In this document: piece after piece, positions 1 through 7,681 of the stretch | Layout: every line of letters starts with the position of its first letter | How positions within the stretch are numbered: position 1 is the stretch's first letter | Assembly (NCBI GenBank): GCA_016926915.1 | Contig: JAFGNR010000092.1 | Location: 1 to 34,421 of the forward strand | Direction of reading: 5' to 3' | From: Anaerolineae bacterium | Lineage (GTDB): Bacteria; Chloroflexota; Anaerolineae; B4-G1; SLSP01 | DNA length: 34,421 nucleotides | Translations under genes and position numbers: made by a program | Notes under the pieces: generated by a model | Told to the model about the DNA's origin: nothing | The model's database searches: none | The model's input: the letters and a program-made list of their open reading frames with translations, nothing else

Positions 1-518
1 CCGGCAATGTATCCGACGAGATCTTCCGCCGGGTAGCCGGCTTTGATCAGCGCTTGTTTGACGTGGCCCCGTTGGGCGGCTGCAACCTGGAGGGTATGGG
101 GGCCGATTTTGTCCAAAATGAGCGGCTTGACGTTGCGATGCCGTTCAAGTTCCAGCAGCAACAAGATATCATCGGAAGTCAGACGCAGGCGTGTTGGGTC
201 GGTTGGATCGATGACCAGCCGCACACGCCCGTAGCGTGACATGGCGTCGCGAATTTCGAAGACCACGTTCTCCGGCAGCGGGTACTTGGCGTAGTAAGCC
301 AGACCGCGAATAACCTCCTCAGCTTCGAGACCGGCAGCGGCGGCATTCCATAAGGAGAGCGCTGACAGCCGGTACGTGTGGATATATTCCGGACTCTTCT
401 CCAATTCAGCAAAACGTGCAAGGTGATCTCTTGCCGCTTCGTACTGGGGGTTGTTCACCTCCAGCAGAACGGTGCGATCTCCTTGCACAATTAACGGCGC
501 ATCAATTCGAAAATCCAT
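1..518 (-). CDS. DNA repair helicase XPB-type, N-terminal region (partial, truncated by window edge)
   Basis: Hand translation from the ATG at 518 (reverse strand) gives an open frame to the window edge: MDFRIDAPLIVQGDRTVLLEVNNPQYEAARDHLARFAELEKSPEYIHTYRLSALSLWNAAAAGLEAEEVIRGLAYYAKYPLPENVVFEIRDAMSRYGRVRLVIDP... This resembles the N-terminal domain of bacterial XPB/Ssl2-like helicases. Absent from the ORF track because it has no stop in the window. Confidence 0.8.
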   Translation of the reverse strand, partial: MDFRIDAPLIVQGDRTVLLEVNNPQYEAARDHLARFAELEKSPEYIHTYRLSALSLWNAAAAGLEAEEVIRGLAYYAKYPLPENVVFEIRDAMSRYGRVRLVIDPTDPTRLRLTSDDILLLLELERHRNVKPLILDKIGPHTLQVAAAQRGHVKQALIKAGYPAEDLVGYIA

Positions 519-526
519 AACGCGTA

Positions 527-554
527 ATTCTACAGCAAAGCGAATACAGGTCAA
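527..554 (-). promoter_or_regulatory. Putative sigma70 promoter for the XPB-type gene (TTGACC-N16-TAGAAT)
   Basis: Reverse complement of 549-554 is TTGACC and of 527-532 is TAGAAT; 16-bp spacer; -10 ends 8 nt before the ATG. Confidence 0.5.
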
Positions 555-589
555 ATGGCCCGGAAATACCGGAAAGTTCTCACAAGCTC

Positions 590-619
590 TTGACAAACGA
601 CCTAAAGCTGTGCTATAGT
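590..619 (+). promoter_or_regulatory. Putative sigma70 promoter (TTGACA-N18-TATAGT)
   Basis: TTGACA at 590-595, TATAGT at 614-619, 18-bp spacer. Confidence 0.65.
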
Positions 620-644
620 TTACAAGTCTTTGTAAGAGCATGGG

Positions 645-677
645 AGAGCACTGGGAAAACCGCCAGTGCTCTTTTTT
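645..677 (+). terminator. Intrinsic terminator/attenuator-like hairpin with T-tract
   Basis: AGAGCACTGG (645-654), 8-nt loop, CCAGTGCTCT (663-672), followed by T-run to 677; perfect 10-bp stem. Confidence 0.8.
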
Positions 678-890
678 CGCCGCCTGATTGCTGTTCATCC
701 AGGTGTCAGCCGCTGAGGTTGATCCCCCTTGAACGGAGGGGGGGCTCGGGGGTGCGTCAACAGCCACTGTCTTTCGGGGACAGTTTCACGCTGTCTCAGA
801 GTGGAAATGGTTAGAATCGACGAATTGACGCCGGATTTGAACTTTTTGGCGGATTAGGCTAAACTGAAGTTAACGGGGTGTAAACTAGCT

Positions 891-2144
891 GTGATCGAGG
901 TTTTGGATTTGGTCGATGATACGGTCCTAGAAAACACGGATATTGAAGAAGAGGATACCGGCGAACGGGAAGAAGAAGAAACCGGGGAAGAATATCTTCT
1001 TGCATTGGGGTACGAACGTGGCTATGTTACGTACCGGGACATTCTGCGTGTTTTTCCGGAGGCCGAGGAAGACATCGAACGCCTGGACGAGATCATTTCG
1101 TCCTTGATGGATAATGGTATTTCGATTGGCGGCCCTGGAGAACAACGACCTGCTGCGTTGCGCTCTCGGGAAGACGAAGAGCCAGATCTCGATTTGGAAG
1201 AGGATGAACAGACCGAAGAGGACATTTACCGGGCTATCGAAGTGGACGATACCATCGGTTTGTACCTCAAAGAGATCGGAAAAGTTGCGCTCTTGACGGC
1301 AGAAGAAGAGGTCTCTCTGGCCAAGCGTATGGAAGCGGGCAAAAAAGCCAAACTGCGCATGAACCGCGCCCGCACGGATCTCAGGCGCATGGAGTTGCAA
1401 GATCTGGTCGAGGATGGGGTGGCGGCGCGGGAACACCTGATTCGAGCCAATTCTAGACTCGTGATCAGTGTCGCCAAGAAGTACATCGGTCGCGGCGTCC
1501 CGTTTCTCGATCTGATCCAGGAAGGCAATATCGGTCTGATTCGCGCCGCGAACAAGTTCGACTACACGCGCGGGCACAAGTTCTCCACATATGCTACCTG
1601 GTGGATTCGTCAGGCTGTTACGCGCGCGATTGCGGATCAAAGCCGTACTATTCGTGTGCCGGTGCACATGGGCGACCAGATTAATAAGCTGCTCCGGATT
1701 TCTCATCAGCTGACCCAGCGTCTGGGCCGGAATCCGACTCCCGAAGAGCTGGCCGCGGAACTCGATATTCCGGTGCGCAAAGTCGAGCAAATGCTCGATG
1801 TTGCTCGCCGCCCCCTGTCGTTAGAAATGCCCACGGATGACGAAGAGGATAGTACGCTGGGTGACTTCGTCGAAGATACCGACAGCCCGGCGCCTCCCGA
1901 CGAGGTCAGTTCGGCGATTCTGCGGGATTTGTTGTTCGATATTTTGGCGGACCTTCCGCCGCGTGAAGTCAAGATTCTGCAAATGCGATATGGTCTTCTC
2001 GATGGTCAGACGTATACTTTGGAAGAGGTGGGGCGCAAGTTGGGGGTTACCCGGGAGCGCGTGCGCCAAATCGAGGCCCAGGCGTTGAGCCGGCTTCGCC
2101 ATCCAGCTCATTCCCGGTATCTGCGGGACTTCTTGCGCGGGTAA
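891..2144 (+). CDS. rpoD: RNA polymerase primary sigma factor (sigma-70/RpoD family)
   Basis: Region 2 motifs ([48 protein letters not shown]) and region 4 ([44 protein letters not shown]); acidic N-terminal region 1.1-like. Confidence 0.95.
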   Translation: MIEVLDLVDDTVLENTDIEEEDTGEREEEETGEEYLLALGYERGYVTYRDILRVFPEAEEDIERLDEIISSLMDNGISIGGPGEQRPAALRSREDEEPDLDLEEDEQTEEDIYRAIEVDDTIGLYLKEIGKVALLTAEEEVSLAKRMEAGKKAKLRMNRARTDLRRMELQDLVEDGVAAREHLIRANSRLVISVAKKYIGRGVPFLDLIQEGNIGLIRAANKFDYTRGHKFSTYATWWIRQAVTRAIADQSRTIRVPVHMGDQINKLLRISHQLTQRLGRNPTPEELAAELDIPVRKVEQMLDVARRPLSLEMPTDDEEDSTLGDFVEDTDSPAPPDEVSSAILRDLLFDILADLPPREVKILQMRYGLLDGQTYTLEEVGRKLGVTRERVRQIEAQALSRLRHPAHSRYLRDFLRG

Positions 2145-2167
2145 CGCGCGCGGTCAGATATGTTCCG

Positions 2168-2201
2168 GGGCGAGCCAATCACGGCTCGCCCTGTTATTTT
2201 G
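2168..2201 (+). terminator. Intrinsic terminator downstream of rpoD
   Basis: GGGCGAGCC (2168-2176), loop AATCAC, GGCTCGCCC (2183-2191), then TGTTATTTTG; perfect 9-bp stem. Confidence 0.85.
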
Positions 2202-2216
2202 TGTCTGGGTGTGAGG

Positions 2217-3263
2217 TTACGCTGTGATGATTTGCCCGCCGGCAGCGCGCGTCAGGCGATCCCGAATGGCCAAACCCAGTCCAGCCGCACCGAAATCACG
2301 CGCCAGGATGACATCTACGCCGGCCGCGTCCAATGCGCGCAGCGTGGTGAAGAGCCGGTGCGCCACCATATCGAGATCGGTGAACGGTCCCGGCGCGAGG
2401 GCCATCCAGGGCCGTCCCTCAAAAGCAGCCAGGTCTTCAGTGGCAACCAGCACTCCCACGCGTTGTTGCGCTTTGTCGAATCGTTCCGCTTCACGCTGGA
2501 TCGCCTGAAGCACGGCCGTGTGTTCACCACGAAAGAGGATCAGGCGCGCGCGGGGAGCGTAATGTTGGTCGAGCATGCCGGGCGAGCGCTGCACTGGCAG
2601 TCTCTCGTGTTCGCGCACGGAGACGTTGCCCAGTATCGTCATCAAGGACTCCCGGCTCACCCCGCCAGGCCGAAGAATCACCGGTGGATCCTCAACGAGT
2701 GAGAGGACCGTGGATTCTACGCCGACGAAGGTCGCGCCGGCGTCGAGAATGATCTCTACACGTCCCGCAAGATCTGCCAATACATCCGAAGCGCGGGTGG
2801 GGCTGAGACGTCCAAAGCGGTTTGCGCTCGGCGCAGCGATGGGTACACCGGAGGCTTCCAGGAGCGCCTGGGCCACAGGATGCGCAGGGACGCGGACCGC
2901 GACGGTTGGGCCGCCTGCGGTGACTTCATCTGGAATCACGGAGGCTCTGGGGAGCACCAATGTCAGAGGTCCGGGCCAGAAGTGTTCGGCCAGCCGCCAG
3001 GCAACATCGGGAACCGTAGCGACGACGCCAGGAAGCCCTTGACTGCTGGCAAGATGGACGATCAGGGGATCGTGCGCCGGACGGTCTTTTGCCGTAAAGA
3101 TGCGGCGTACGGCGATGGCATTCAGCGCATTGGCGCCGAGTCCGTAGACCGTCTCGGTGGGAAACGCCACCAGCCCGCCTGCCTGAATCACATCTGCCGC
3201 GCGGTAAATGATTTCTGCGGCAATAGCGGACGGATCGACTTCGAGAATTTGTGTGGTTACCAT
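2217..3263 (-). CDS. L-threonylcarbamoyladenylate synthase (Sua5/YrdC/YwlC family with Sua5 C-terminal domain)
   Basis: GGLVAFPTETVYGLGANALN..., KDRPAHDPLIVHL, WPGPLTLVL, VAVRVPAHPVAQALLEASGVPIAAPSANRFGRLSPT; C-terminal extension of Sua5 type (SPGMLDQHYAPRARLILF). ATG at 3263 preceded by AAGGGC is preferred over the track start at 3287. Confidence 0.95.
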   Translation of the reverse strand: MVTTQILEVDPSAIAAEIIYRAADVIQAGGLVAFPTETVYGLGANALNAIAVRRIFTAKDRPAHDPLIVHLASSQGLPGVVATVPDVAWRLAEHFWPGPLTLVLPRASVIPDEVTAGGPTVAVRVPAHPVAQALLEASGVPIAAPSANRFGRLSPTRASDVLADLAGRVEIILDAGATFVGVESTVLSLVEDPPVILRPGGVSRESLMTILGNVSVREHERLPVQRSPGMLDQHYAPRARLILFRGEHTAVLQAIQREAERFDKAQQRVGVLVATEDLAAFEGRPWMALAPGPFTDLDMVAHRLFTTLRALDAAGVDVILARDFGAAGLGLAIRDRLTRAAGGQIITA

Positions 3264-3312
3264 GCCCTTCATCATAACCGAGGGCAAGAGGGTGGCAAGC
3301 GCGGGGGCCTTC

Positions 3313-4443
3313 TTATTCGCGAAGCCAGGAGGTGAGCTGTTGCTGTGCGTCCCATGCGGCGCGGCTACGGCGCTCGCCCCGCAGCAATTGCCACAAGGTA
3401 GGCCCGTGGTGTTTGATTAGCATGAAAGGCCGGCGTAGATAGAAGCCGATCCGCTGTGCAAATGTAAGGTTTTTCCGGTTTTCGGGGGCGCCCAGTAACA
3501 ACAAACCGGCGTATGACAGCCACCCTTTCAGGCTCTTGTCGGGTAGGTCGCGCCAGAACTTGGGCGTGCGCGCCAGCATCTCGCCCGAAACCATTTGCCG
3601 GGCGAGCGTCAAGACATCCGGGCGTGGCTGTGGAAACAGCACGGTAATGGCATCAGGGTAAGGTTCATTCCAGAACCAGGCCGCAAGCGCCAACGTCAGC
3701 CCCACGCTTTTCGAGAGGCCGGCGGTGTCTGCTGCGTCGTGAAGGGTTTTCCAGTGACCCGGTTCCCAGTCCTGCGTCCAGAAGCGAACATCGGCTAGAG
3801 GGCCTAGCCCCACTGAAAGTTGGTGGTGATCGGTCTGGTGGTAGATCAGGTAGAGCAGGTGAGTAACAGCGTTCAATGTGAGTAGGCCGGGGTATTGGTT
3901 CCAGGGCGCAAGCTTTTCCTGCACCTCTGCGAGTGTGAAGAAGGCCCGTCCCCGGTCGTGGGCCAGCGCCGTGTGCAGTTCCAACCGGTAGCCTTGACCC
4001 GCCGGTATCAAGGGAGGGAGATGCAGGCCACGATCTCCCTGGACCAGTGTCCGGTAGCCTGCCTCGTGAAGCGCTTCCAGCAGGCGTGCAACGTCCTCCG
4101 GCGCGACCAACAGGTCGAGATCATTATAGCTGCGCTGCGCCGGATCTGGGTATCGCGCAGCGACGACCGGCCCTTTGACGCAGGCGATGGGAATGCTGAG
4201 GGTTTGCGCTACGTGTGCCAGGTGTTCGAGTTGTTTGTGGGCCAGCGCCTGTCGGGCCGCTTCTTCGAAGCGCTCTCGTATCGCGCCGCGCCGTATCTCT
4301 TCCGGTAGATTCCATCCTTTTTGTTTGGCTCGCCAGGGCAGCAATGCCAGGAGGCGGTGGGCCCTGGCCCAGGCCAGGAATGCCGAATCGGGAATATCGG
4401 ATTTGCCGGACCACCACCAGGCTAGGGAGCTCGGGGTTTCCAT
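3313..4443 (-). CDS. Nucleotidyltransferase family protein (PF14907/NTP_transf_5-like)
   Basis: IACVKGPVVAARYPDPAQRSYNDLDLLVAPEDVARLLEALHEAGYR: KG plus DLDLLV arrangement typical of this family. Confidence 0.75.
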   Translation of the reverse strand: METPSSLAWWWSGKSDIPDSAFLAWARAHRLLALLPWRAKQKGWNLPEEIRRGAIRERFEEAARQALAHKQLEHLAHVAQTLSIPIACVKGPVVAARYPDPAQRSYNDLDLLVAPEDVARLLEALHEAGYRTLVQGDRGLHLPPLIPAGQGYRLELHTALAHDRGRAFFTLAEVQEKLAPWNQYPGLLTLNAVTHLLYLIYHQTDHHQLSVGLGPLADVRFWTQDWEPGHWKTLHDAADTAGLSKSVGLTLALAAWFWNEPYPDAITVLFPQPRPDVLTLARQMVSGEMLARTPKFWRDLPDKSLKGWLSYAGLLLLGAPENRKNLTFAQRIGFYLRRPFMLIKHHGPTLWQLLRGERRSRAAWDAQQQLTSWLRE

Positions 4444-4446
4444 CTT

Positions 4447-4749
4447 CTATTCCGTTTCCTCACGGGCCGGGCGTGTGCGCAGGTCCCGAATTGCGAAGAC
4501 CATCAGAATGATCGCTATGGCTCCCCACAAGGGTTTGGCCCACAGGCGAGCGTCACTCAGCGCCAACCCGGAGGCGAACAAGAGTTCACCGAAAAGCGTC
4601 ACCCGTGGGTATGGCGATTGCTTCCGAAGCGTCCGGAACGGCGCCCGAAGGCGTTGCGCCTCATAATAAGCCCAACTCCAGTTCGCCAGCAGGAGCGCGA
4701 TGCCGCTGACCCAAAGAATATTCCCGGTTATTGTCATGGAATTGATCAT
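4447..4749 (-). CDS. Small hydrophobic membrane protein, unknown function
   Basis: 100 aa, 2-3 predicted hydrophobic segments; upstream AAGGAGA; 3 nt from the next gene in the directon. Confidence 0.65.
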   Translation of the reverse strand: MINSMTITGNILWVSGIALLLANWSWAYYEAQRLRAPFRTLRKQSPYPRVTLFGELLFASGLALSDARLWAKPLWGAIAIILMVFAIRDLRTRPAREETE

Positions 4750-4785
4750 TTCACAGGACTCTCCTTGCTACCGGTGGTTTGGCAT

Positions 4786-6279
4786 TTAGCGGTCGGCGCA
4801 TGCTTCATCGAGCGGAGACGGCCAGGTCAGGATCTGTTCGGGAATATGCTGGGCCGGGGCAAAGGCTTGGGCAGGCGTTTGTGTTGCATCATAAGCCCGG
4901 ACCTCAATGCCGGCCCAAATATTCGACCAACTGGTGTCGTAATCACTCAGGCTAGGGTAATAATCAAAAAGATCGCGATAGCGCCCGGTTTGCACAATCA
5001 GCCACGTTTTCTCGGACTGCGCGAGGGATGCGCCTATGGCATCCAGAGACGTGATACGCAGCACCCGGCGTTCTCTATGCTCTTGAGCATAATAGTCAAA
5101 GGCGGGAACTGCTAGTTCATCTACCCAAATGCTATCGTTCGGACCGATTTGCGCCTCGACTATAGAAATAGCCTCGCGCCAGGGGGCTTTAGGCACCAGC
5201 CAGATGTTTGCCAGACTGAGCATCATCGAGAATCCCAGTATCACTTTCCAAACCCAACGCCGTTTGGTGAGGCGGAGCACACCCCACGCTACCAACAGTA
5301 GGGCGTAGGGCAATAGAATGACGAGCAAGCGTTTCAAGGTGTATAGTCGTGGGATTACCGAAGCAATGGCGCCGCCCAGGTAGACACTCACGAGCATCCA
5401 GGCCAGGAGTGGATCCAGCTCTACAGTACCGGGCTTGTGGAGGAGGTTCTTCAATCTACTCCACACCAGCACAGCTAGCAGCGCCCCTGCGCCGCTTGCT
5501 ACCACCAGCATCGTGAGTAGCATCCCTCGCCCCAGGGTCTCTTCCCAACCCATCAACGTTGTCTTCAACATCGTCAGAGGATAAAGTGTACCGCTGCTGA
5601 TTTGGGCGATGTAGAGCGCCCTGCGCCACCAGAGCCAGAACGCGAGACCCACCATGACTTGCATGGCAAGCCAGAATCCCAGTGTGCGGGAGCGACGTCG
5701 ATACTGGATGGCCAGCCACAAGACGTTGAGTCCCAGCAACACAGGGAAAGCAGTTTGATCTGTTAAGAGTCCCAGGCTTGCTGTTATCAGATACCCAAAG
5801 CCATCGCTCCATTGCCAGCGGCGGAGCAATCTAACCGCAAAAACCGCCGCGCTCAGTCCTAGCAGTGTGACCAGTGCATACATCCGCGCTTCCTGTGAGT
5901 ACCAGATATGCAAAGGCGCCACAGCCAATAATGCTGACGACAGCCAAATCCAGCGGTGTGATTTCCGGGTGAGGGGGAACAGGCGTGTGATTTCATAACC
6001 CAGGCGTGCAGCGACTGCTACGCTCAAGCCTCCTGCTAACGCTGCGGGCAGGCGGGCTACGAGTTCGCTGCTGCCTGCTGCCCCGATGAAGCTTTTGAGT
6101 AGTGCGTAATATCCAGGTGGATGTGGGTCACAGAGCCGGTACAACAGGTCTCCCCAGAGATGCTGCGCGAAATAGATGCTGTCTGCCTCGTCAATCCACA
6201 GACTTTTGGATCCTAAGTTCCACAGACGGAGCACAAATGCTAGCATCACAATACCGAGAAGGTCGCGAGATTTGCGCAT
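4786..6279 (-). CDS. Membrane glycosyltransferase, GT39/ArnT-like (PF13231-like)
   Basis: N-terminal LWIDEADSIYFAQHLWGDLLYRLCDPHPPGYYALLKSFIGAAGSSELVARLPAALAG pattern, multiple TM segments. Start at internal ATG 6279 fits the end of the upstream gene (6281). Confidence 0.8.
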   Translation of the reverse strand: MRKSRDLLGIVMLAFVLRLWNLGSKSLWIDEADSIYFAQHLWGDLLYRLCDPHPPGYYALLKSFIGAAGSSELVARLPAALAGGLSVAVAARLGYEITRLFPLTRKSHRWIWLSSALLAVAPLHIWYSQEARMYALVTLLGLSAAVFAVRLLRRWQWSDGFGYLITASLGLLTDQTAFPVLLGLNVLWLAIQYRRRSRTLGFWLAMQVMVGLAFWLWWRRALYIAQISSGTLYPLTMLKTTLMGWEETLGRGMLLTMLVVASGAGALLAVLVWSRLKNLLHKPGTVELDPLLAWMLVSVYLGGAIASVIPRLYTLKRLLVILLPYALLLVAWGVLRLTKRRWVWKVILGFSMMLSLANIWLVPKAPWREAISIVEAQIGPNDSIWVDELAVPAFDYYAQEHRERRVLRITSLDAIGASLAQSEKTWLIVQTGRYRDLFDYYPSLSDYDTSWSNIWAGIEVRAYDATQTPAQAFAPAQHIPEQILTWPSPLDEACADR

Positions 6280-6280
6280 A

Positions 6281-7600
6281 TCAACCCTTATCTTTCGCTT
6301 CAGTTGTAAAGGGTACCCCATATACACCCACTCCAGCCACGACGCCTAGAAGCGCCCATGCAATCACATGCGCGCGAGTGTAGAACGTAATCGCATCACT
6401 CAGTCCGTGAGTGCATATGACGACAATGATCCCTAGATTGCTTAACGCCAGCGGAGCCAAAGAGGAGTCTTTTGACATTGCTATGGCGCGCCAGGATAAT
6501 GCAAACAGCCCGATCAGGACGGCCGACAAACTGATCAGACCGGGAAAGCCGAGTTCGGCGCCGGTGTTGAGGAAGAGGTTGTGCAGATGCTCGATTCTAA
6601 TTGTGGGTGAAATCAGGAAAGTGGGGTACATCTGGGGGAGCACGTCGACGACTAATCCCATCCCAATGCCGGTCAAAGGGAAATCTTGTAGGATGTAAAA
6701 GGCTCTCGCCCACAGCTCTAACCGCCCTGCGAGACTGCTCAAGGCACTGGTCACGTCTGATCCCGCCTCAATCTGTGCCACGTTTGGCGGAAGATCTGCC
6801 TGTTGCAGAGCAAAAACGCTGCCAGCAGCGATAACTGTGAGTAGGAAAAGCCAACGCCAGTTTCGTGTTGCCAACATCGTCATCATAGCGATGGCGAGGG
6901 ACAGAATGGCGCCGCGTGATTGGGTTAGAAGCAGGGCCAGGATGATCAAGACGGCGTCCAGCGCGGCAAGCAGGCGTATCCATGACTTGCGTGAGATGAG
7001 CATGTAAGCCAGCGGCAGGGGCGCCAGCATTGCCAGGGTTCCACCTGCCATATTGGAATTGAAGCCGGCATATCCTTCAGCTTTCCAGAAAGGGCGGAAT
7101 AGATGTGGAAATAGGTCTATGGGCTTCCATGGCATCCAGGAGAATTTTGCGCTGCCCCAGTCTGTCCCCAATAGTACGATAGGCACCAGGGCCAGCCCCA
7201 ATATGCCGATGCCCCAGGCGCTCAATTGAAACCATCCTGTCTCTTGCAGCAGTCCTACGATGCCGTAGAAGAGCGCTATTCCTGCAATGACTTTGTAGAC
7301 TTGGGGCAGGGTCAGGAGGCGGTTTGTGGACAGCCACAGGTTGAAGGGCAGCAGCAATAGCATGACTGCGATCGAGAGATCGAGTGGTGTGCGTGATACA
7401 GGACGCCGGCCGCACAGCCAACCCAAAGCCGGCATCAGGGCAAGTCCCAACAGGGAAGCCAATTGCACGAGGGGGGACACCTGATCGGCGAAAATCAACG
7501 CGGGTAAGCAGGCCGCAATCCAGGCCAGCTGCACGCGCCCGATGTGGCCCGCAAGCCAAATTCGCCAACGTGGCATCGTAGGAGAGTGGGAGCGTCTCAC
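6281..7600 (-). CDS. O-antigen ligase/polymerase-like polytopic membrane protein (Wzy_C/WaaL type)
   Basis: Polytopic; LTQSRGAILSLAIAM and FPLTGIGMGLV...HLHNLFLNTGAELGFPGLISL motifs. Confidence 0.8.
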   Translation of the reverse strand: MRRSHSPTMPRWRIWLAGHIGRVQLAWIAACLPALIFADQVSPLVQLASLLGLALMPALGWLCGRRPVSRTPLDLSIAVMLLLLPFNLWLSTNRLLTLPQVYKVIAGIALFYGIVGLLQETGWFQLSAWGIGILGLALVPIVLLGTDWGSAKFSWMPWKPIDLFPHLFRPFWKAEGYAGFNSNMAGGTLAMLAPLPLAYMLISRKSWIRLLAALDAVLIILALLLTQSRGAILSLAIAMMTMLATRNWRWLFLLTVIAAGSVFALQQADLPPNVAQIEAGSDVTSALSSLAGRLELWARAFYILQDFPLTGIGMGLVVDVLPQMYPTFLISPTIRIEHLHNLFLNTGAELGFPGLISLSAVLIGLFALSWRAIAMSKDSSLAPLALSNLGIIVVICTHGLSDAITFYTRAHVIAWALLGVVAGVGVYGVPFTTEAKDKG

Positions 7601-7681
7601 GAATGCTGCCTGTGACGGATCATGCGGGTCTCACCCCAGTCTGTCTGCGTGCATGGCAAACGCTGCGCGTGTTTTCCACGC

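Noticed and set aside
590-814. 74-aa plus-strand ORF upstream of rpoD
   Set aside because: It begins inside a -35 hexamer and runs through a terminator hairpin; no domain and no ribosome-binding site.
825-830. TTGACG as a -35 box for rpoD
   Set aside because: No reasonable -10 hexamer at 16-18 bp; TTGAAC at 837-842 gives better spacing to TAAACT.
927-1790. 287-aa minus-strand ORF fully antisense to rpoD, and many similar long antisense/shifted ORFs elsewhere (e.g. 17333-17887, 31161-31709, 33558-34184)
   Set aside because: They overlap well-supported genes on the other strand and have no recognisable domains; explained by codon bias in moderately high-GC DNA.
7601-7681. Possible terminator between the O-antigen ligase-like gene and the FlaA1-like gene (GCGTG-TTTTC-CACGC)
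   Set aside because: Short 5-bp stem with the T-run in the loop rather than after the stem; not a convincing terminator on either strand.
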